The position numbers were made by a program, and so were the translations under genes. The notes under the pieces were generated by a model that was given only the letters and a program-made list of their open reading frames with translations, did no database searches and was not told where the DNA came from. From positions 184,812 to 248,811 of the forward strand of contig NZ_BBYJ01000012.1 of NCBI RefSeq assembly GCF_001528665.1: a DNA stretch of 64,000 nucleotides, given 5' to 3'. Shown here piece after piece: positions 6,455 to 16,333 of the stretch; position 1 is the first letter of the stretch, and each line of letters starts with the position of its first letter. The DNA is from Microtetraspora malaysiensis (GTDB lineage Bacteria > Actinomycetota > Actinomycetes > Streptosporangiales > Streptosporangiaceae).

Positions 6455-9391
6455 ATGGAGGGTCGTACGGCGGGGCGGGCCGTACCGGGCGCACCGGCGC
6501 CCCTGGTCGGGCGGCGGGACGCGCTCGCCGCGATGCGCGACGCCCTCGGCGCGAGCGAACGGCACGGCTTCCGCTTCCTTGCCCTGGCGGGCGACCCCGG
6601 CGCGGGCAAGACCCGCCTGCTCGGCGAACTCGCGGCGATGGCCGCGGGCCTCGGTCGCGTCACCATGTGGGGCAGGGCCGCCGAGTTCGAGCAGATGATG
6701 CCGTTCAGCCCGCTGGTCGACGCGCTCGACGACCATCTGGAGACCCGGCGCCAGGAGGTCGCGGACGCGCTCGGGCCGGCGACGGCCCGGCTGCTGTCGA
6801 GCGTGTTCCCGGCGCTCACCCCCCGCCACCCGGCGGACCCGGTGACCGACCACGTCGCGGACCACGAAGGCGACCTCGTCCTCGGAGATCACGGCGGGCC
6901 GTCCCCCGAGCGCGGCCTCGCCCGCTACCGGCGCTACCGGGCGATGCGGCGCCTGCTGGACACGCTGTCCGGGCCGGGTGGGCTCGTCCTGATCCTCGAC
7001 GACGTCCACTGGGCGGACGAGAGTTCGCTGGAGTTCCTCGACCACCTCACCCGGCACCCGCCCGACGCGCCGGTGCTGCTCGCGGTCGCCTTCCGCCCCG
7101 CCCAGGCCCCGCCCCGGCTGGCCGCGCTGCCGCTCGCCGCGGCGGCGAGGGCGCACGAGGTCGCCGTCGGCCCGCTCACCCCTGAGGAGGCCGAGGAGTT
7201 CCTCGGCTCCCGCGTCGCCAAGGGGCGCCGCCGGGCGCTGTACGAGGCGAGCGGCGGCAACCCCTTCTATCTGGAGGCGCTGGCCCGGATGGAGGAGGAC
7301 GGCCTGAGCGCGCCGGGCGGGCTGCCGCCCACGGTGCTCGCCGCGCTCCAGGTCGAGTTGGCCGAGCTGTCGCCCGGCGCCCTGCTGGTGGCGCAGGGCG
7401 CGGCCGTGGCGGCCGACGAGTTCGACCCCGCCATCGCCGCCATCGCGGCCGAGGTCCTGACGGCGGCCGCGCTCGATGCCCTGGACGAGCTGGCGCGGCG
7501 CGACATCGTGCGTGCGTACGGGGGGCGGTTCCGCTTCCGGCATCCTCTCGTCCGGCGTGCCGTCTACGAGTCGGCGGCGGCCGGGTGGCGGGTGGCCGCG
7601 CACACGCGGATCGCCGCCCGGCTCGCCGCGCTCGGCGCGCCCGCCGTCGCCCAGGCCGGCCATCTCGAACGCTCCGGCTCCTTCGGGGACCCGCGCGCCG
7701 TCCAGGTGCTGGTGGACGCGGCCCGCACGGTCGCCGCGCACGCGCCCGCCACCTCCGCGCACTGGCTGCAGGCCGCGGTACGGCTGATGCCCGACGACCC
7801 GGACGGCCGCGGCTCGCGGATGGAGATGCTGCTGGAGCTCAGCCGGGCCCAGGGCGTCAGCGGGAGGCTGGCGGAGGGCCGGGACACCGCGCGCGAGCTG
7901 CTGCGGACGCTGCCGCTGGACGACTACACGCGGCGGGGCAGGGCGGCGCGGCTGTGCGCGCTGATGGAGCGCCAGCTCGACCGGCCGCACGAGGCCCGCG
8001 CGCTCCTGCTGGACGAGCTGGGCCGGATGCCGCACCCGCGGGCCGCCGCCGCCGTGCCGCTGCGGATGCGGCTGGTGGCCGAGAGCCTCATGCGGGTCGA
8101 CTTCGACGCGGCCCAGGCCGTGCTGGACCTGATGCCGGACGCCGCGGAGGGCTGGGAGCCGGGTCTCGCCGTCGCGGTGGCGGCGCTGCGGCCCATGCCC
8201 GCGTACGCGGCGGGGCGGACGGCCGACGCGGTGCGGTACGCCGATGCGGCGGGCCGGCTGATGGCGGCGGCGCCGGACGACCACCTGGCCGAGTGGCTGG
8301 ACGCCGTCTCGTGGCTGTGCTGGGCCGAGATGAACATGGGCCGGCACGACGAGGCGCTACGAGACTTCGACCGGGCGGCGGCGGTGGCGGCGGCGACCGG
8401 GCAGAGCTACATCCTGACGAACCTGCTGGCCGGGAAGGCGCGGACCCTGATCATGACGGGGCGGCTGGCCGAGGCGCTGGCGGCGGCGGAGGAGTCGGAG
8501 GAGGAGGCCCGGCTGCTCGACTCCGGGCAGCAGCTCGTCTTCGCGTTGACGCAGCGCTGCCTGGCCGCGTCGTGGAGCGGCGACGACGAGGCGGCGATCC
8601 TGGCCGGCGAGGAGGCGGTACGGCGCGGCGTGGGCGGCGGCGAGGTCTGGGGCGCGATGGCCCGGCACGCGCGCGGCCAGGCCCTGATCAACTCGGGCCG
8701 TCTGGAGGAGGGCGCGCGGGCCGTGCTGGAGGCGTGCGACGGGTTCTCCGCGCCTCGCCTGGACCGGGGCACGCTGATGATGAGCTGCGAGACGCTGGCC
8801 CAGGCCGCCGCCGACCTCGGCCGCCCCGAGCGCGCGGCCGCCTGGGCCGAGCGCGCCGCGGCGATGGACGATCCCGGCCTGCCCGCCTTCGCGGGGCTCG
8901 TCCTCCTCGCCCGCGCGCACGCGCTGCGGTCGCGCAAGCCCGCCCGCGCCGCCGAGACGGCCGGAGAGGCGGCCGCCCTGCTGGCCGGGGCGGGACGGCG
9001 GCTGGACGTGGGGCGGGCGCGGCTCGCGGCCGGGCTGGCGCATCTGAACGCCGGGGAGCGGGGCCGGGCGCGGGCGGAGCTGAAGGACGCGGCGGCCGAC
9101 TTCGACGCGTGCGGCGCGCGCACGCTCAAGGCGCGGACCGACCGCGAGCTGCGCCGCCTGGGCGTGCGGACGGCGTCCGCTCCCGTGGGGAGGTCGGACA
9201 CGCCGTTCGGGTTGTCCCCGAGGGAGCTGGAGGTGGCCCTGCTGGTCGCCGAGGGGCTCACCAACCAGCAGGTGGCGCAGCGGCTGTTCCTCAGCGTGCG
9301 GACCGTCGAGACGCACCTTTCCCGGATCTTCGCCAAGCTCGACGTCTCGTCCCGGGTGGGCGTGGCTACCGCTCTCAGCCGCGCGACCTGA
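6455..9391 (+). CDS. LAL-type LuxR-family regulator with N-terminal ATPase
   Basis: 978 residues, typical of the large ATP-binding LuxR (LAL/MalT-like STAND) regulators. Order: AAA-type NTPase with Walker [12 protein letters not shown] (about 46-56) and Walker [13 protein letters not shown] (about 176-187), a long Ala/Arg-rich helical-repeat middle resembling TPR, then a LuxR/GerE helix-turn-helix ([16 protein letters not shown] to [17 protein letters not shown], about 920-970). The ATG is chosen for TGAGG five bases upstream; a GTG six bases earlier is in frame. The adjacent hydrolase-oxidoreductase pair on the same strand is a plausible target. Confidence 0.92.
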   Translation: MEGRTAGRAVPGAPAPLVGRRDALAAMRDALGASERHGFRFLALAGDPGAGKTRLLGELAAMAAGLGRVTMWGRAAEFEQMMPFSPLVDALDDHLETRRQEVADALGPATARLLSSVFPALTPRHPADPVTDHVADHEGDLVLGDHGGPSPERGLARYRRYRAMRRLLDTLSGPGGLVLILDDVHWADESSLEFLDHLTRHPPDAPVLLAVAFRPAQAPPRLAALPLAAAARAHEVAVGPLTPEEAEEFLGSRVAKGRRRALYEASGGNPFYLEALARMEEDGLSAPGGLPPTVLAALQVELAELSPGALLVAQGAAVAADEFDPAIAAIAAEVLTAAALDALDELARRDIVRAYGGRFRFRHPLVRRAVYESAAAGWRVAAHTRIAARLAALGAPAVAQAGHLERSGSFGDPRAVQVLVDAARTVAAHAPATSAHWLQAAVRLMPDDPDGRGSRMEMLLELSRAQGVSGRLAEGRDTARELLRTLPLDDYTRRGRAARLCALMERQLDRPHEARALLLDELGRMPHPRAAAAVPLRMRLVAESLMRVDFDAAQAVLDLMPDAAEGWEPGLAVAVAALRPMPAYAAGRTADAVRYADAAGRLMAAAPDDHLAEWLDAVSWLCWAEMNMGRHDEALRDFDRAAAVAAATGQSYILTNLLAGKARTLIMTGRLAEALAAAEESEEEARLLDSGQQLVFALTQRCLAASWSGDDEAAILAGEEAVRRGVGGGEVWGAMARHARGQALINSGRLEEGARAVLEACDGFSAPRLDRGTLMMSCETLAQAAADLGRPERAAAWAERAAAMDDPGLPAFAGLVLLARAHALRSRKPARAAETAGEAAALLAGAGRRLDVGRARLAAGLAHLNAGERGRARAELKDAAADFDACGARTLKARTDRELRRLGVRTASAPVGRSDTPFGLSPRELEVALLVAEGLTNQQVAQRLFLSVRTVETHLSRIFAKLDVSSRVGVATALSRAT

Positions 9392-9402
9392 ACGTCTGCC
9401 GG

Positions 9403-9450
9403 CCGATACAGAGCCCGATACGGAGCCCGATACGGAGATCGATACGGGAG
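9403..9450. repeat. Four tandem 12-base units between the LAL gene and the hydrolase
   Basis: Four slightly diverged copies of CCGATACGGAGC stand head to tail, followed by a partial copy. They lie in the 145-base gap upstream of the hydrolase. The spacing (about one helical turn) would suit cooperative binding of a regulator such as the upstream LAL protein, but slippage repeats are equally possible. Confidence 0.55.
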
Positions 9451-9536
9451 ATACGGACGCGACAAGTACGGGTTTTCCACGATGTGGCGCTACGGGTGGG
9501 CTTGGGAGCATAAACGCCGTCAAGGAGGGGAACAAG

Positions 9537-10670
9537 ATGGACCGCACCATTCCGCGATTCACGCTGGACGGGGTGTCCGGCGCGCAGGTGTCGGTTCACC
9601 CGTTCACTACCGAGGACGATCTCGGGCTCACGCTGACCCGGTTCCTCGACCCGTCGCCGGGTTCCTCCGAGGGTGACGTCGTGCTGCTGGTCCACGGGCT
9701 CACGTCGTCCTCCGACATGTTCATCATGCCGGAGCACCGGAACCTGGTCCGGTTCTTGCACGGCAACGGGTTCGGGGACGTCTGGGCGCTCGACTTCCGT
9801 ATGAGCAACCGGTTTCCGTACAACGTCGAGACGCGCGGGCACACGCTGGACGACATCGCGCACTTCGACCACCCGGCCGCGCTACGTGAGCTCCGCCGCT
9901 ACGTTGGGGCGCGGCGGATCCACGTGATCGCGCACTGCCTGGGGTCGGTGTCGTTCCACATGAGCCTTTTCGGGGGCGCGCTTGACACCGATGGCACAGG
10001 AGGTGTGGCCAGCCTGGTGGCGAACAGCGTGGGGCCGATCCTCCGGGTCCACCCGTGGGCGCGGCTCAAGCTCCGGTTCGGCCCGCCCATCCTGGAGCAC
10101 GTCATCGGCCTGACCTGCCTGGATCCGCGGTTCGCGGACGCGCCGCGGCTGTCGCGGCGCCGCCTCCTGGCCGGGGCCGTGTCGCTGGCGCATCCGGAGT
10201 GCCGGGAGCCGGCGTGCCATATGCAGAGCTTCATGTGGGGCAGCGGCCGGCCCGCGATGTACCGGCACGGCAACCTGCGGCCGGAGACGCACGTCCACGA
10301 GCGGCTGGCCGACCTGAACAGCGCCGCCGGGCTGTACTACTACCGGCACGTGTCCGCGATAGTGGCGGCGGGCCGCGCCGTGCGGCTCGACCCGTCCGAC
10401 CCCCGCCACGCCGGGCTGCCCGGGGACTACCTCGCGCACCACCTGGCGAACCCGGGCCGGGCGGCCACGCCGGTCCTCTACGTGACGGGCGACCACAACG
10501 ACGTGTTCACCGACTCCAACATCGCCGCCCACCGCGTCCTGGAGCGGGCGCTGCCCGGACGGCACGAGCTGGAGATCATCCCCGGTTACGGGCACATCGA
10601 CACCATGATCGGGAAGAACGCGCACATCGACGTGTTCCCCAAGATCATCGACTTTCTGAAGCGGCACTGA
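9537..10670 (+). CDS. Alpha/beta hydrolase with a cysteine at the nucleophile position
   Basis: 377 residues with a strong ribosome-binding site (AAGGAGGGG). The fold is shown by VVLLVHGLTSSSDMF, the nucleophile elbow VIAHCLGSVSFHM (about 140), a likely acid in YVTGDHNDVFTDSN and a likely catalytic His in IPGYGHIDTMIGKNAH. The elbow reads H-C-L-G-S where most relatives have GxSxG, so the nucleophile would be Cys, as in dienelactone hydrolase. The next gene, a GMC oxidoreductase, starts one base after its stop. This suggests the two enzymes act in succession on a hydrophobic alcohol or ester. Confidence 0.85.
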   Translation: MDRTIPRFTLDGVSGAQVSVHPFTTEDDLGLTLTRFLDPSPGSSEGDVVLLVHGLTSSSDMFIMPEHRNLVRFLHGNGFGDVWALDFRMSNRFPYNVETRGHTLDDIAHFDHPAALRELRRYVGARRIHVIAHCLGSVSFHMSLFGGALDTDGTGGVASLVANSVGPILRVHPWARLKLRFGPPILEHVIGLTCLDPRFADAPRLSRRRLLAGAVSLAHPECREPACHMQSFMWGSGRPAMYRHGNLRPETHVHERLADLNSAAGLYYYRHVSAIVAAGRAVRLDPSDPRHAGLPGDYLAHHLANPGRAATPVLYVTGDHNDVFTDSNIAAHRVLERALPGRHELEIIPGYGHIDTMIGKNAHIDVFPKIIDFLKRH

Positions 10671-10671
10671 C

Positions 10672-13044
10672 GTGACATCCGGCACGGCGCATGGCGCCGA
10701 GCATGTGGACGCCGTCGTCGTCGGCTCCGGGTTCGGCGGGGCGGTGGCGGCCTACCGGCTCGCCGAGGCCGGACTGTCGGTGGTCGTGCTCGAACGCGGG
10801 CGCGCGTACGCGCCGGGGTCGTTCCCGCGCAGCCCGGCCCAGATGGGCCGCGCGTTCTGGGACCCCGCCGAGAACCTGTACGGCATGTTCGACGTGTGGA
10901 GCTTCCGCGACTGCGACTCGCTGGTGGCGAGCGGCCTCGGCGGCGGCTCGCTGATCTACGCCAACGTGCTGCTGCGCAAGGACGAGGACACCTTCGTCCA
11001 CGAGGAGCCGCTGCCGGGCGGCGGGTACGAGTGCTGGCCGGTGACCCGGGCCGACCTCGACCCGCACTACGACGCGGTGGAGCGGATGATCGGCGTCACG
11101 CCGTACCCGTTCGACCGGCCGGCGTATTCGAGCACGCTGAAGACGGGCGCGATGCGGGACGCGGCGGCCGAGCTGGGCCTCGACTGGCGGCTGCCACCGC
11201 TGGCGATCAGCTTCGCCCCCTCCCCCGGCGCCGAGCCGGGCCTCGGCCTGCCCGTCGTCGACCCCGAGTACGGCAGCATGCACGGCGTGCTGCGCCGCAC
11301 CTGCCGGCTGTGCGGCGAGTGCGACATCGGCTGCAACGACGGGGCCAAGAACAGCCTCGACCACACCTACCTCGCCGCCGCCCGGCATCACGGCGCCGAC
11401 CTGCGCACGCTGCACGAGGTCAAGGGGTTCCGGCCGCGGCTCGACTGCGGGCACGGCCACGGGTACGCCGTGGACTACGTGCGGCACGACCCCGCCGGCC
11501 CGGAGCACAGGACGCGCGGCACGATCACGTGCGACCGTCTCGTACTGGCCGCCGGCACGCTCGGCACGTCGTACCTGCTGCTGAAGAACCGGGCGAACTT
11601 CCCGGGGCTCAGCGGGACGCTCGGCACCCGGTTCTCCGGCAACGGCGACATCCTGTCCTTCCTGTTGCGGGCGCGGGACCGCAGCCGCACGCTGCCGGTC
11701 AGCGCCAGCCACGGCCCGGTCATCACCAGCGCCGTCCGGCTGCCGGACGGCGAGGGCGGCCGGGGCGCCTACATCGAGGAGGGCGGCTACCCGGGGTTCG
11801 TCGACTGGCTGGTCGAGGGCGCCGACGTGCGCGGAGAGCTCGGCCGGGTCGCCCGGTTCGCCCTGGACCGGCTGCGGGCGCTGGCCGGGCACGACACGAA
11901 CATGTCGGCCGAGATCGCCGCGCTGCTCGGGCCGGGCGACCTGTCCGGCAGCTCGCTTCCGCTGCTCGGCATGGGCCGGGACATCCCCGACGGCCTGCTC
12001 CGCCTCCGGAACGACCGGCTCGACGTCGTGTGGACGGCCGAGACGAGCGCGGAGTACGTCGAGCGGGTGCGGGCGACGATGCGGCGGATCGGCCACGTGC
12101 TCGGGGCGGAGTACGCCGACAGCCCGGCCTGGCACCGGGACCGGACCATCACGGTCCACCCGCTCGGCGGGGCGCCGATGGGCCGCCACCCGGGCGAGGG
12201 GGTGTGCGACGCGTACGGGGAGGTGTTCGGCTTCCCCGGCCTGTACGTCGCGGACGGCGCGGCGATGCCGGGCCCGGTGGGGGCGAATCCGTCGCTGACC
12301 ATCGCGGCCCTGGCGGACCGCATGTGTACGCGCCTGCTGGAGGCCGGGCCACCGGTCCTCCCGGCGGGTGTGGTGGGGGGAGACGCGGCGTGCGACCGCA
12401 CGGAGGGCCCGGCCGTTCTGGGTGGCCCGGGTGCTTCCGGCGGTCGCACGTCGCTGTCGTTCGTGGAGGAGATGCGCGGGTTCCTCGCGCCGGGGCTGAC
12501 CGACCCGCGGAAGCTGGACGGCATGCCGGAGGGGGGCCGGTTCGCCTTCCGGTTGACGATCACGGCCGACGACGCGGGCCGCTTCCTTGCCGAGGCGGAG
12601 CATCCCGCGCGGGCCGAGGGCTGGATCGACGCCGCCATGTGCGGGGGGCGGCGTCCGATCGAGCGGGGCTGGTTCAACCTCTTCGCTCCGGGCGACCGCG
12701 CGGACGCCAGGGAGATGCGCTACCGGTTGCAGTTCACCGACGACGCGGGCCGCCCCCGCACACTGGTGGGCTGGAAGGACGTGCGGCCGGGGCCGCCGAC
12801 CCGGGTGTGGCCGGACACCACGACGCTGCTCGTCCGGCTTCTCGACGGCCGGGTGGCCGAGGACGCGGACGACACCGCGCCGGTGCTCGCGGCGGGCACG
12901 CTGCACGTGCTGCCGTCCGACCTGGCCCGGATGCTGACGACGTTCCGTACAACGGGGCCGGACGGCGCGGCGACGCTGGCGCGGTTCGGCCGGTTCTTCC
13001 TCGGGGAGTTGTGGGAGGTCTACCGGCCGCGCCACGGGTCGTAG
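10672..13044 (+). CDS. GMC-family FAD oxidoreductase, cholesterol-oxidase-like, with C-terminal extra domain
   Basis: 790 residues from a GTG. The N-terminal Rossmann motif AVVVGSGFGGAVAAYRLAEA binds FAD. SGLGGGSLIYANVLLR and a cysteine-rich insert (RRTCRLCGECDIGCND) are typical of the ChoD-like branch. The catalytic region TITVHPLGGAPMGRHPG and the closing block GPVGANPSLTIAALADR end the oxidoreductase near residue 560. A further stretch of about 200 residues (SFVEEMRGFLAPGLTDPRK onward) resembles the accessory domain on some bacterial sterol oxidases. Likely reaction: FAD-linked oxidation of a sterol-like or other alcohol. Its 3' end overlaps the convergent ligD-like gene by 25 bases. Confidence 0.88.
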   Translation: MTSGTAHGAEHVDAVVVGSGFGGAVAAYRLAEAGLSVVVLERGRAYAPGSFPRSPAQMGRAFWDPAENLYGMFDVWSFRDCDSLVASGLGGGSLIYANVLLRKDEDTFVHEEPLPGGGYECWPVTRADLDPHYDAVERMIGVTPYPFDRPAYSSTLKTGAMRDAAAELGLDWRLPPLAISFAPSPGAEPGLGLPVVDPEYGSMHGVLRRTCRLCGECDIGCNDGAKNSLDHTYLAAARHHGADLRTLHEVKGFRPRLDCGHGHGYAVDYVRHDPAGPEHRTRGTITCDRLVLAAGTLGTSYLLLKNRANFPGLSGTLGTRFSGNGDILSFLLRARDRSRTLPVSASHGPVITSAVRLPDGEGGRGAYIEEGGYPGFVDWLVEGADVRGELGRVARFALDRLRALAGHDTNMSAEIAALLGPGDLSGSSLPLLGMGRDIPDGLLRLRNDRLDVVWTAETSAEYVERVRATMRRIGHVLGAEYADSPAWHRDRTITVHPLGGAPMGRHPGEGVCDAYGEVFGFPGLYVADGAAMPGPVGANPSLTIAALADRMCTRLLEAGPPVLPAGVVGGDAACDRTEGPAVLGGPGASGGRTSLSFVEEMRGFLAPGLTDPRKLDGMPEGGRFAFRLTITADDAGRFLAEAEHPARAEGWIDAAMCGGRRPIERGWFNLFAPGDRADAREMRYRLQFTDDAGRPRTLVGWKDVRPGPPTRVWPDTTTLLVRLLDGRVAEDADDTAPVLAAGTLHVLPSDLARMLTTFRTTGPDGAATLARFGRFFLGELWEVYRPRHGS

Positions 13045-14243
13045 TCGACCTCGAGCGGCTCCTGGGGCGGGCGCTCCGCCTCGGGGACGTGCTGGAGGTT
13101 GACCCGGATCCGGGTCCAGGTCGAGCTGCGGCCGCGCATGGAGTCGACCAGCACGTCGGCCGGGCGCAGCAGCCGGGCGACGTCCGGGTGGCGTGCCTTC
13201 CACCGCTCGAACCCGGCTTTGGCCTCGTCCTCGGTCTCGGCCCGGGCGATCTCGATCAGCGGCTTGACGGATTGGCGCCGGCCTTCACTTTCCCCGGCCG
13301 CCCCCGCTTTCCCGGATTTATCGGCTTTTGCGGCTTTCGGAGCTTTCGGGCGGGGGCCCTGCTTTTCGGCGAGGTCGAGCAGCGCGTCCAGCCTGCCGGC
13401 GGTCCCGTCCATCGGCGCCCACGGGTCGCCGTTCCCGGCCAGCCGCTCCGGCACGGTGGCGATCGTGAACGCGTCCGGGCGGCACCGCTCTACCTCGTCC
13501 CAGGCGAGCGGCGTGGAGACGCGGCCGGTCGGCCGCACCGAGTACGCCGAGGCGACGGTCCGGTCCTTGGCGTTCTGGTTGTAGTCCACGAAGACGCCCT
13601 CGCGCTCCTCCTTCCACCAGTGGCTGGTGGCGATCTCGGGGGCGCGCCGCTCGACCTCGCGGGCGACCGCCTCGGCGGCCCGGCGCACCTCGTGGAACGT
13701 CCACCGGGCCTCGATCCGCGCGTAGATGTGGAAGCCGCGCGATCCGGACGTCTTGGGCCAAGCGGTCAGGCCGTGGTCCTCCAGCACGTCCCGGGCGTGC
13801 AGGGCGACCCGGACGATCTGCTCCCACTCGACGCCGGGCACGGGGTCGAGGTCGATCCGCAGCTCGTCGGGGTGCTCCAGGTCCCCGGCGCGTACGGGAT
13901 GGGGGTTGAGGTCGACGCAGCCGAGGTTCACCGTCCACAGCAGGTGCGCGAGGTCGCGGACGACGACCTCGTCCGCGGTGCGCCCGGAGGCGTAGCCGAA
14001 CTGCGCCACCTCGACCCACCCGGGCCGCTTCGCCGGGGCGCGCTTCTGGAAGAACGGCGCCTCCGCGACGCCGTTCACGTAGCGCTTGAGGATGACCGGG
14101 CGGTCCGCGACGCCGCGCAGGGCGCCCTCGGCCACCGCCTGGTAGTAGGCGATCAGGTCGCCCTTGGTGTGTCCGGTACGCGGGAAGACCACGCGGTCCG
14201 GATTGGTGATCTCCACTTCCCTGCCGTCGAGTTCGAGCACCAT
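13020..14243 (-). CDS. LigD-type polymerase/primase domain protein (NHEJ-associated)
   Basis: 407 residues. It is an archaeo-eukaryotic primase-like polymerase domain, as in LigD, that fills gaps or adds nucleotides during non-homologous end joining. Visible landmarks are VELDG-like N-terminus MVLELDGREVEITNPDRVVF, FFQKRAPAKRPGWVE, the metal-binding DELRIDLDPVPGVEWEQ, and SGSRGFHIYARI. A Lys/Ala-rich linker (about 285-315) joins a C-terminal stretch ending EVDYDPWRGR. No ligase or nuclease domain is attached and no ku gene is nearby, so it must work with partners encoded elsewhere. Confidence 0.88.
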   Translation of the reverse strand: MVLELDGREVEITNPDRVVFPRTGHTKGDLIAYYQAVAEGALRGVADRPVILKRYVNGVAEAPFFQKRAPAKRPGWVEVAQFGYASGRTADEVVVRDLAHLLWTVNLGCVDLNPHPVRAGDLEHPDELRIDLDPVPGVEWEQIVRVALHARDVLEDHGLTAWPKTSGSRGFHIYARIEARWTFHEVRRAAEAVAREVERRAPEIATSHWWKEEREGVFVDYNQNAKDRTVASAYSVRPTGRVSTPLAWDEVERCRPDAFTIATVPERLAGNGDPWAPMDGTAGRLDALLDLAEKQGPRPKAPKAAKADKSGKAGAAGESEGRRQSVKPLIEIARAETEDEAKAGFERWKARHPDVARLLRPADVLVDSMRGRSSTWTRIRVNLQHVPEAERPPQEPLEVDYDPWRGR

Positions 14244-14284
14244 GCCGTCACGATACGCGGGGGCCCCGACACTTCCGGGACCTG

Positions 14285-15319
14285 TCAGAGGGGGACGCCG
14301 AGGATGACCCGGCCGCCGGGCTTCTCGGCGATCGTCCAGACCGTGCTCTTCCCCCGCCACACGGTGAGATCCTCGGGGCCCTTGGGGTACATCCGCTCGC
14401 GCACCGCCTCCCCCGGAGCGGTGGTGAGCAGCCGGTCGTTCGCGCCCGCGAGGCCGGACTGGCTGAAGTACCAGCGCCCCTTGTAGGAGGCCGCGCCCTG
14501 GATCTTCGACCCCGGCCCGGTGTACGCGTCCACGGGCACGGCCGTCCCCGTCTCGTCGGCGGCAAGGGAGCCGTCGGCGTCGAGCGCCCAGCGGACGACC
14601 CGCCCCGTGCCCGAGGTCAGGTACTCGCCCGACACGAGCAGGACGGGGTCGGCGCCGCGGTCGAGGGACGCGAACGAGAACCGCGCGCCCAGCGCCCGGT
14701 CGCAGGACCACACGTCCGACTGGGGCAGCGTGTACGGGTAGTCGAACGGCCCGCCCACGCACAGGTTGCGCAGGTCGAACACCCGCAGCCCTCCGGTGGT
14801 GTCCGGCACATAGAGCAGGTTCTTGTACCAGACGAGCCCGCCCGCGTGGACGTTGATCGGGACGGGCTCGCCGGCGGCGTCCGGCTCCACCAGCAGCACG
14901 TGGGCGTACCGCAGGGTGGCGACGTTGAGGAAGCTGACCCGGATGCCCCGCTGCGGCTCCGCCGAGGGGGCGGGCTTCCAGTACCAGCTGATCGCGAAGG
15001 CCGCCGGACTGGCCAGCCCGGCGTCGGAGCCGCAGGACAGGCCCTGCGGATACCACTTCACGGTGACGTCGTCCTTGGTGTCGAGGCGGAACCAGTCGGT
15101 CGCCGCCACGCCCTTGAGCGCGGTGGCCGGCTGCTTGTGCGTCGCCACCCGGGTGGCCTTCTCCAGGACCCGTCCCACCGTGGTGCGGGTGCGCGAGGCG
15201 AGGAAGGCCGCGAGAGCCGCCTCCCGCGCCGCCGCGCCCTCAGCGCCCTCAGCGTCCCGCCGCAGCGCGTACGGCAGGGCCGCCGACGCGGGCAGCCGCG
15301 TCATCCGAGCCAGAGCCAC
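14285..15319 (-). CDS. Uncharacterised protein, possibly beta-propeller-like
   Basis: 344 residues from a GTG with GAGGAGGGG upstream. I do not recognise the family. After an Ala/Arg-rich N-terminus there are repeated short segments of the type GGLVWYKNLLYVPDTTGGL, DPVLLVSGEYL and IQGAASYKGRWYFSQSGLA. Their strand-turn-strand look and YVPD-like ends suggest a beta-propeller. Two cysteine-containing motifs occur (LSCGSDAG, VWSCDRALG). There is no convincing signal peptide. It is upstream of, and on the same strand as, the ligD-like gene, 41 bases apart, but a functional link is not evident. Confidence 0.6.
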   Translation of the reverse strand: MALARMTRLPASAALPYALRRDAEGAEGAAAREAALAAFLASRTRTTVGRVLEKATRVATHKQPATALKGVAATDWFRLDTKDDVTVKWYPQGLSCGSDAGLASPAAFAISWYWKPAPSAEPQRGIRVSFLNVATLRYAHVLLVEPDAAGEPVPINVHAGGLVWYKNLLYVPDTTGGLRVFDLRNLCVGGPFDYPYTLPQSDVWSCDRALGARFSFASLDRGADPVLLVSGEYLTSGTGRVVRWALDADGSLAADETGTAVPVDAYTGPGSKIQGAASYKGRWYFSQSGLAGANDRLLTTAPGEAVRERMYPKGPEDLTVWRGKSTVWTIAEKPGGRVILGVPL

Positions 15320-15500
15320 CGATCCCCTCCTCGTCCGTGCGGTGGCTCAACCCTGCCGCGTCAAAGCGGGGAAATGCCGGGTTCCGGGGAAGCGGTCACC
15401 GATTCGTGATCGTCCGGACGGGGGTCCCGCTTCGGGGGGTCACCGTGTCTCGGGGAGGCGCGGCGGCTTCAGCGTAAGCGGGGATCGCTCCGAGGTATGC

Positions 15501-15526
15501 CCATCGGTGCCGGTCCCGGCCGATGG
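15501..15526 (-). terminator. Hairpin downstream of the leftward tetritol operon
   Basis: CCATCGG and CCGATGG form a 7-bp stem with an alternative inner GCCGG/CCGGC pairing, 16 bases beyond the SDR stop. It is the likely end of the leftward operon; there is no T-tract. Confidence 0.45.
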
Positions 15527-15541
15527 ACCCGGCGGCTCCCG

Positions 15542-16300
15542 TCAGCGGATCGTGTAGCCGCCGTCCACCAGGATGTCGGCACCGTTGATCATGTCGGACG
15601 CGTCGGAGGCGAGGAACACGGCGGTGGCCGCGATCTCCTCCGGGTAGGCGAAGCGACCGGTGGGGATCAGCGCCTTGAGCGCGTCGCCCTTCTCCCCCGC
15701 CCACGCCTTGCGGCCGAGGTCGGTGAGCACGACGGTCGGCGAGATGGTGTTGACCGTCACGCCGCGCCCGGCCCACTCCGAGGCGAGGACCTTGGACAGC
15801 CCCACGACGCCGAACTTCGAGGCGCAATATGCCGCGTGGGCGTCGAGCGCGACGGTGGCGGCCTGCGAGGCGAGGTTGATGATCTTTCCGCGGCCCCGCT
15901 CCAGCATGTGCCGGCCCACCGCCTGGGACACCAGGAACGTCCCCTTGAGGTTGACGTTCATCGTCGTGTCCCACATGGACTCGGTCAGCTCCTCGGCGGG
16001 GGCGAGGATGGCCACGCCGGCACTGTTGACCAGCACGTCCACCCGGCCGTGGCGGTCGATCACGGTGCGGACCGCGCTCTCGACAGTGGCGGCGTCGGAC
16101 ACGTCGCAGGCCGTCGCCGAGCTGTCGGGGCCGAGGGCGGCCGCCTTGGCCTCGGCCGCGTCCGCGTCGCGGTCCAGCACCGCGACGTGCGCGCCCTTGG
16201 CGGCGAATGCGTCGGCGATGGCCGAGCCGATCCCGGACGCTCCGCCGGTGACCAGGGCCACCTTGCCGTCCAGGCCGAAGGAAAGGTCGAGCGTGCTCAT
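15542..16300 (-). CDS. SDR-family polyol dehydrogenase (D-threitol/tetritol dehydrogenase-like)
   Basis: 252 residues, classical short-chain dehydrogenase. NAD(P) motif GGASGIG (19-25), structural NSAG (92-95), catalytic Ser145, Tyr158 and Lys162 (YCASK), and the C-terminal block NGADILVDGGYTIR are present. Asp43 after the second strand (VLDRD) suggests NAD preference. It is the last gene of a leftward operon with an RpiB isomerase and a DhaK-DhaL kinase. The known D-threitol route of mycobacteria uses the same three activities, so oxidation of a tetritol to a tetrulose is the favoured role. AGGAGA precedes the ATG. Confidence 0.8.
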   Translation of the reverse strand: MSTLDLSFGLDGKVALVTGGASGIGSAIADAFAAKGAHVAVLDRDADAAEAKAAALGPDSSATACDVSDAATVESAVRTVIDRHGRVDVLVNSAGVAILAPAEELTESMWDTTMNVNLKGTFLVSQAVGRHMLERGRGKIINLASQAATVALDAHAAYCASKFGVVGLSKVLASEWAGRGVTVNTISPTVVLTDLGRKAWAGEKGDALKALIPTGRFAYPEEIAATAVFLASDASDMINGADILVDGGYTIR

Positions 16301-16333
16301 GCGTTCTCCTTGATCGTCGGGTCCGGCCGGGGA

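Noticed and set aside
6392..8347. Leftward 651-codon frame opposite the LAL regulator
   Set aside because: Composition is Arg/Gly/His/Pro-rich without hydrophobic cores, as expected for the antisense of a GC-rich gene. The opposite strand has clear ATPase and LuxR domains.
9482..10954. Possible terminator or attenuator between hydrolase and GMC genes
   Set aside because: Only one base separates the genes and no hairpin is present; they are translationally coupled.
10896..14486. Rightward 1196-codon frame spanning the GMC oxidoreductase and LigD-like genes
   Set aside because: It crosses two well-supported genes on opposite strands and has shadow composition. Its length only reflects scarcity of stop codons at this GC content.
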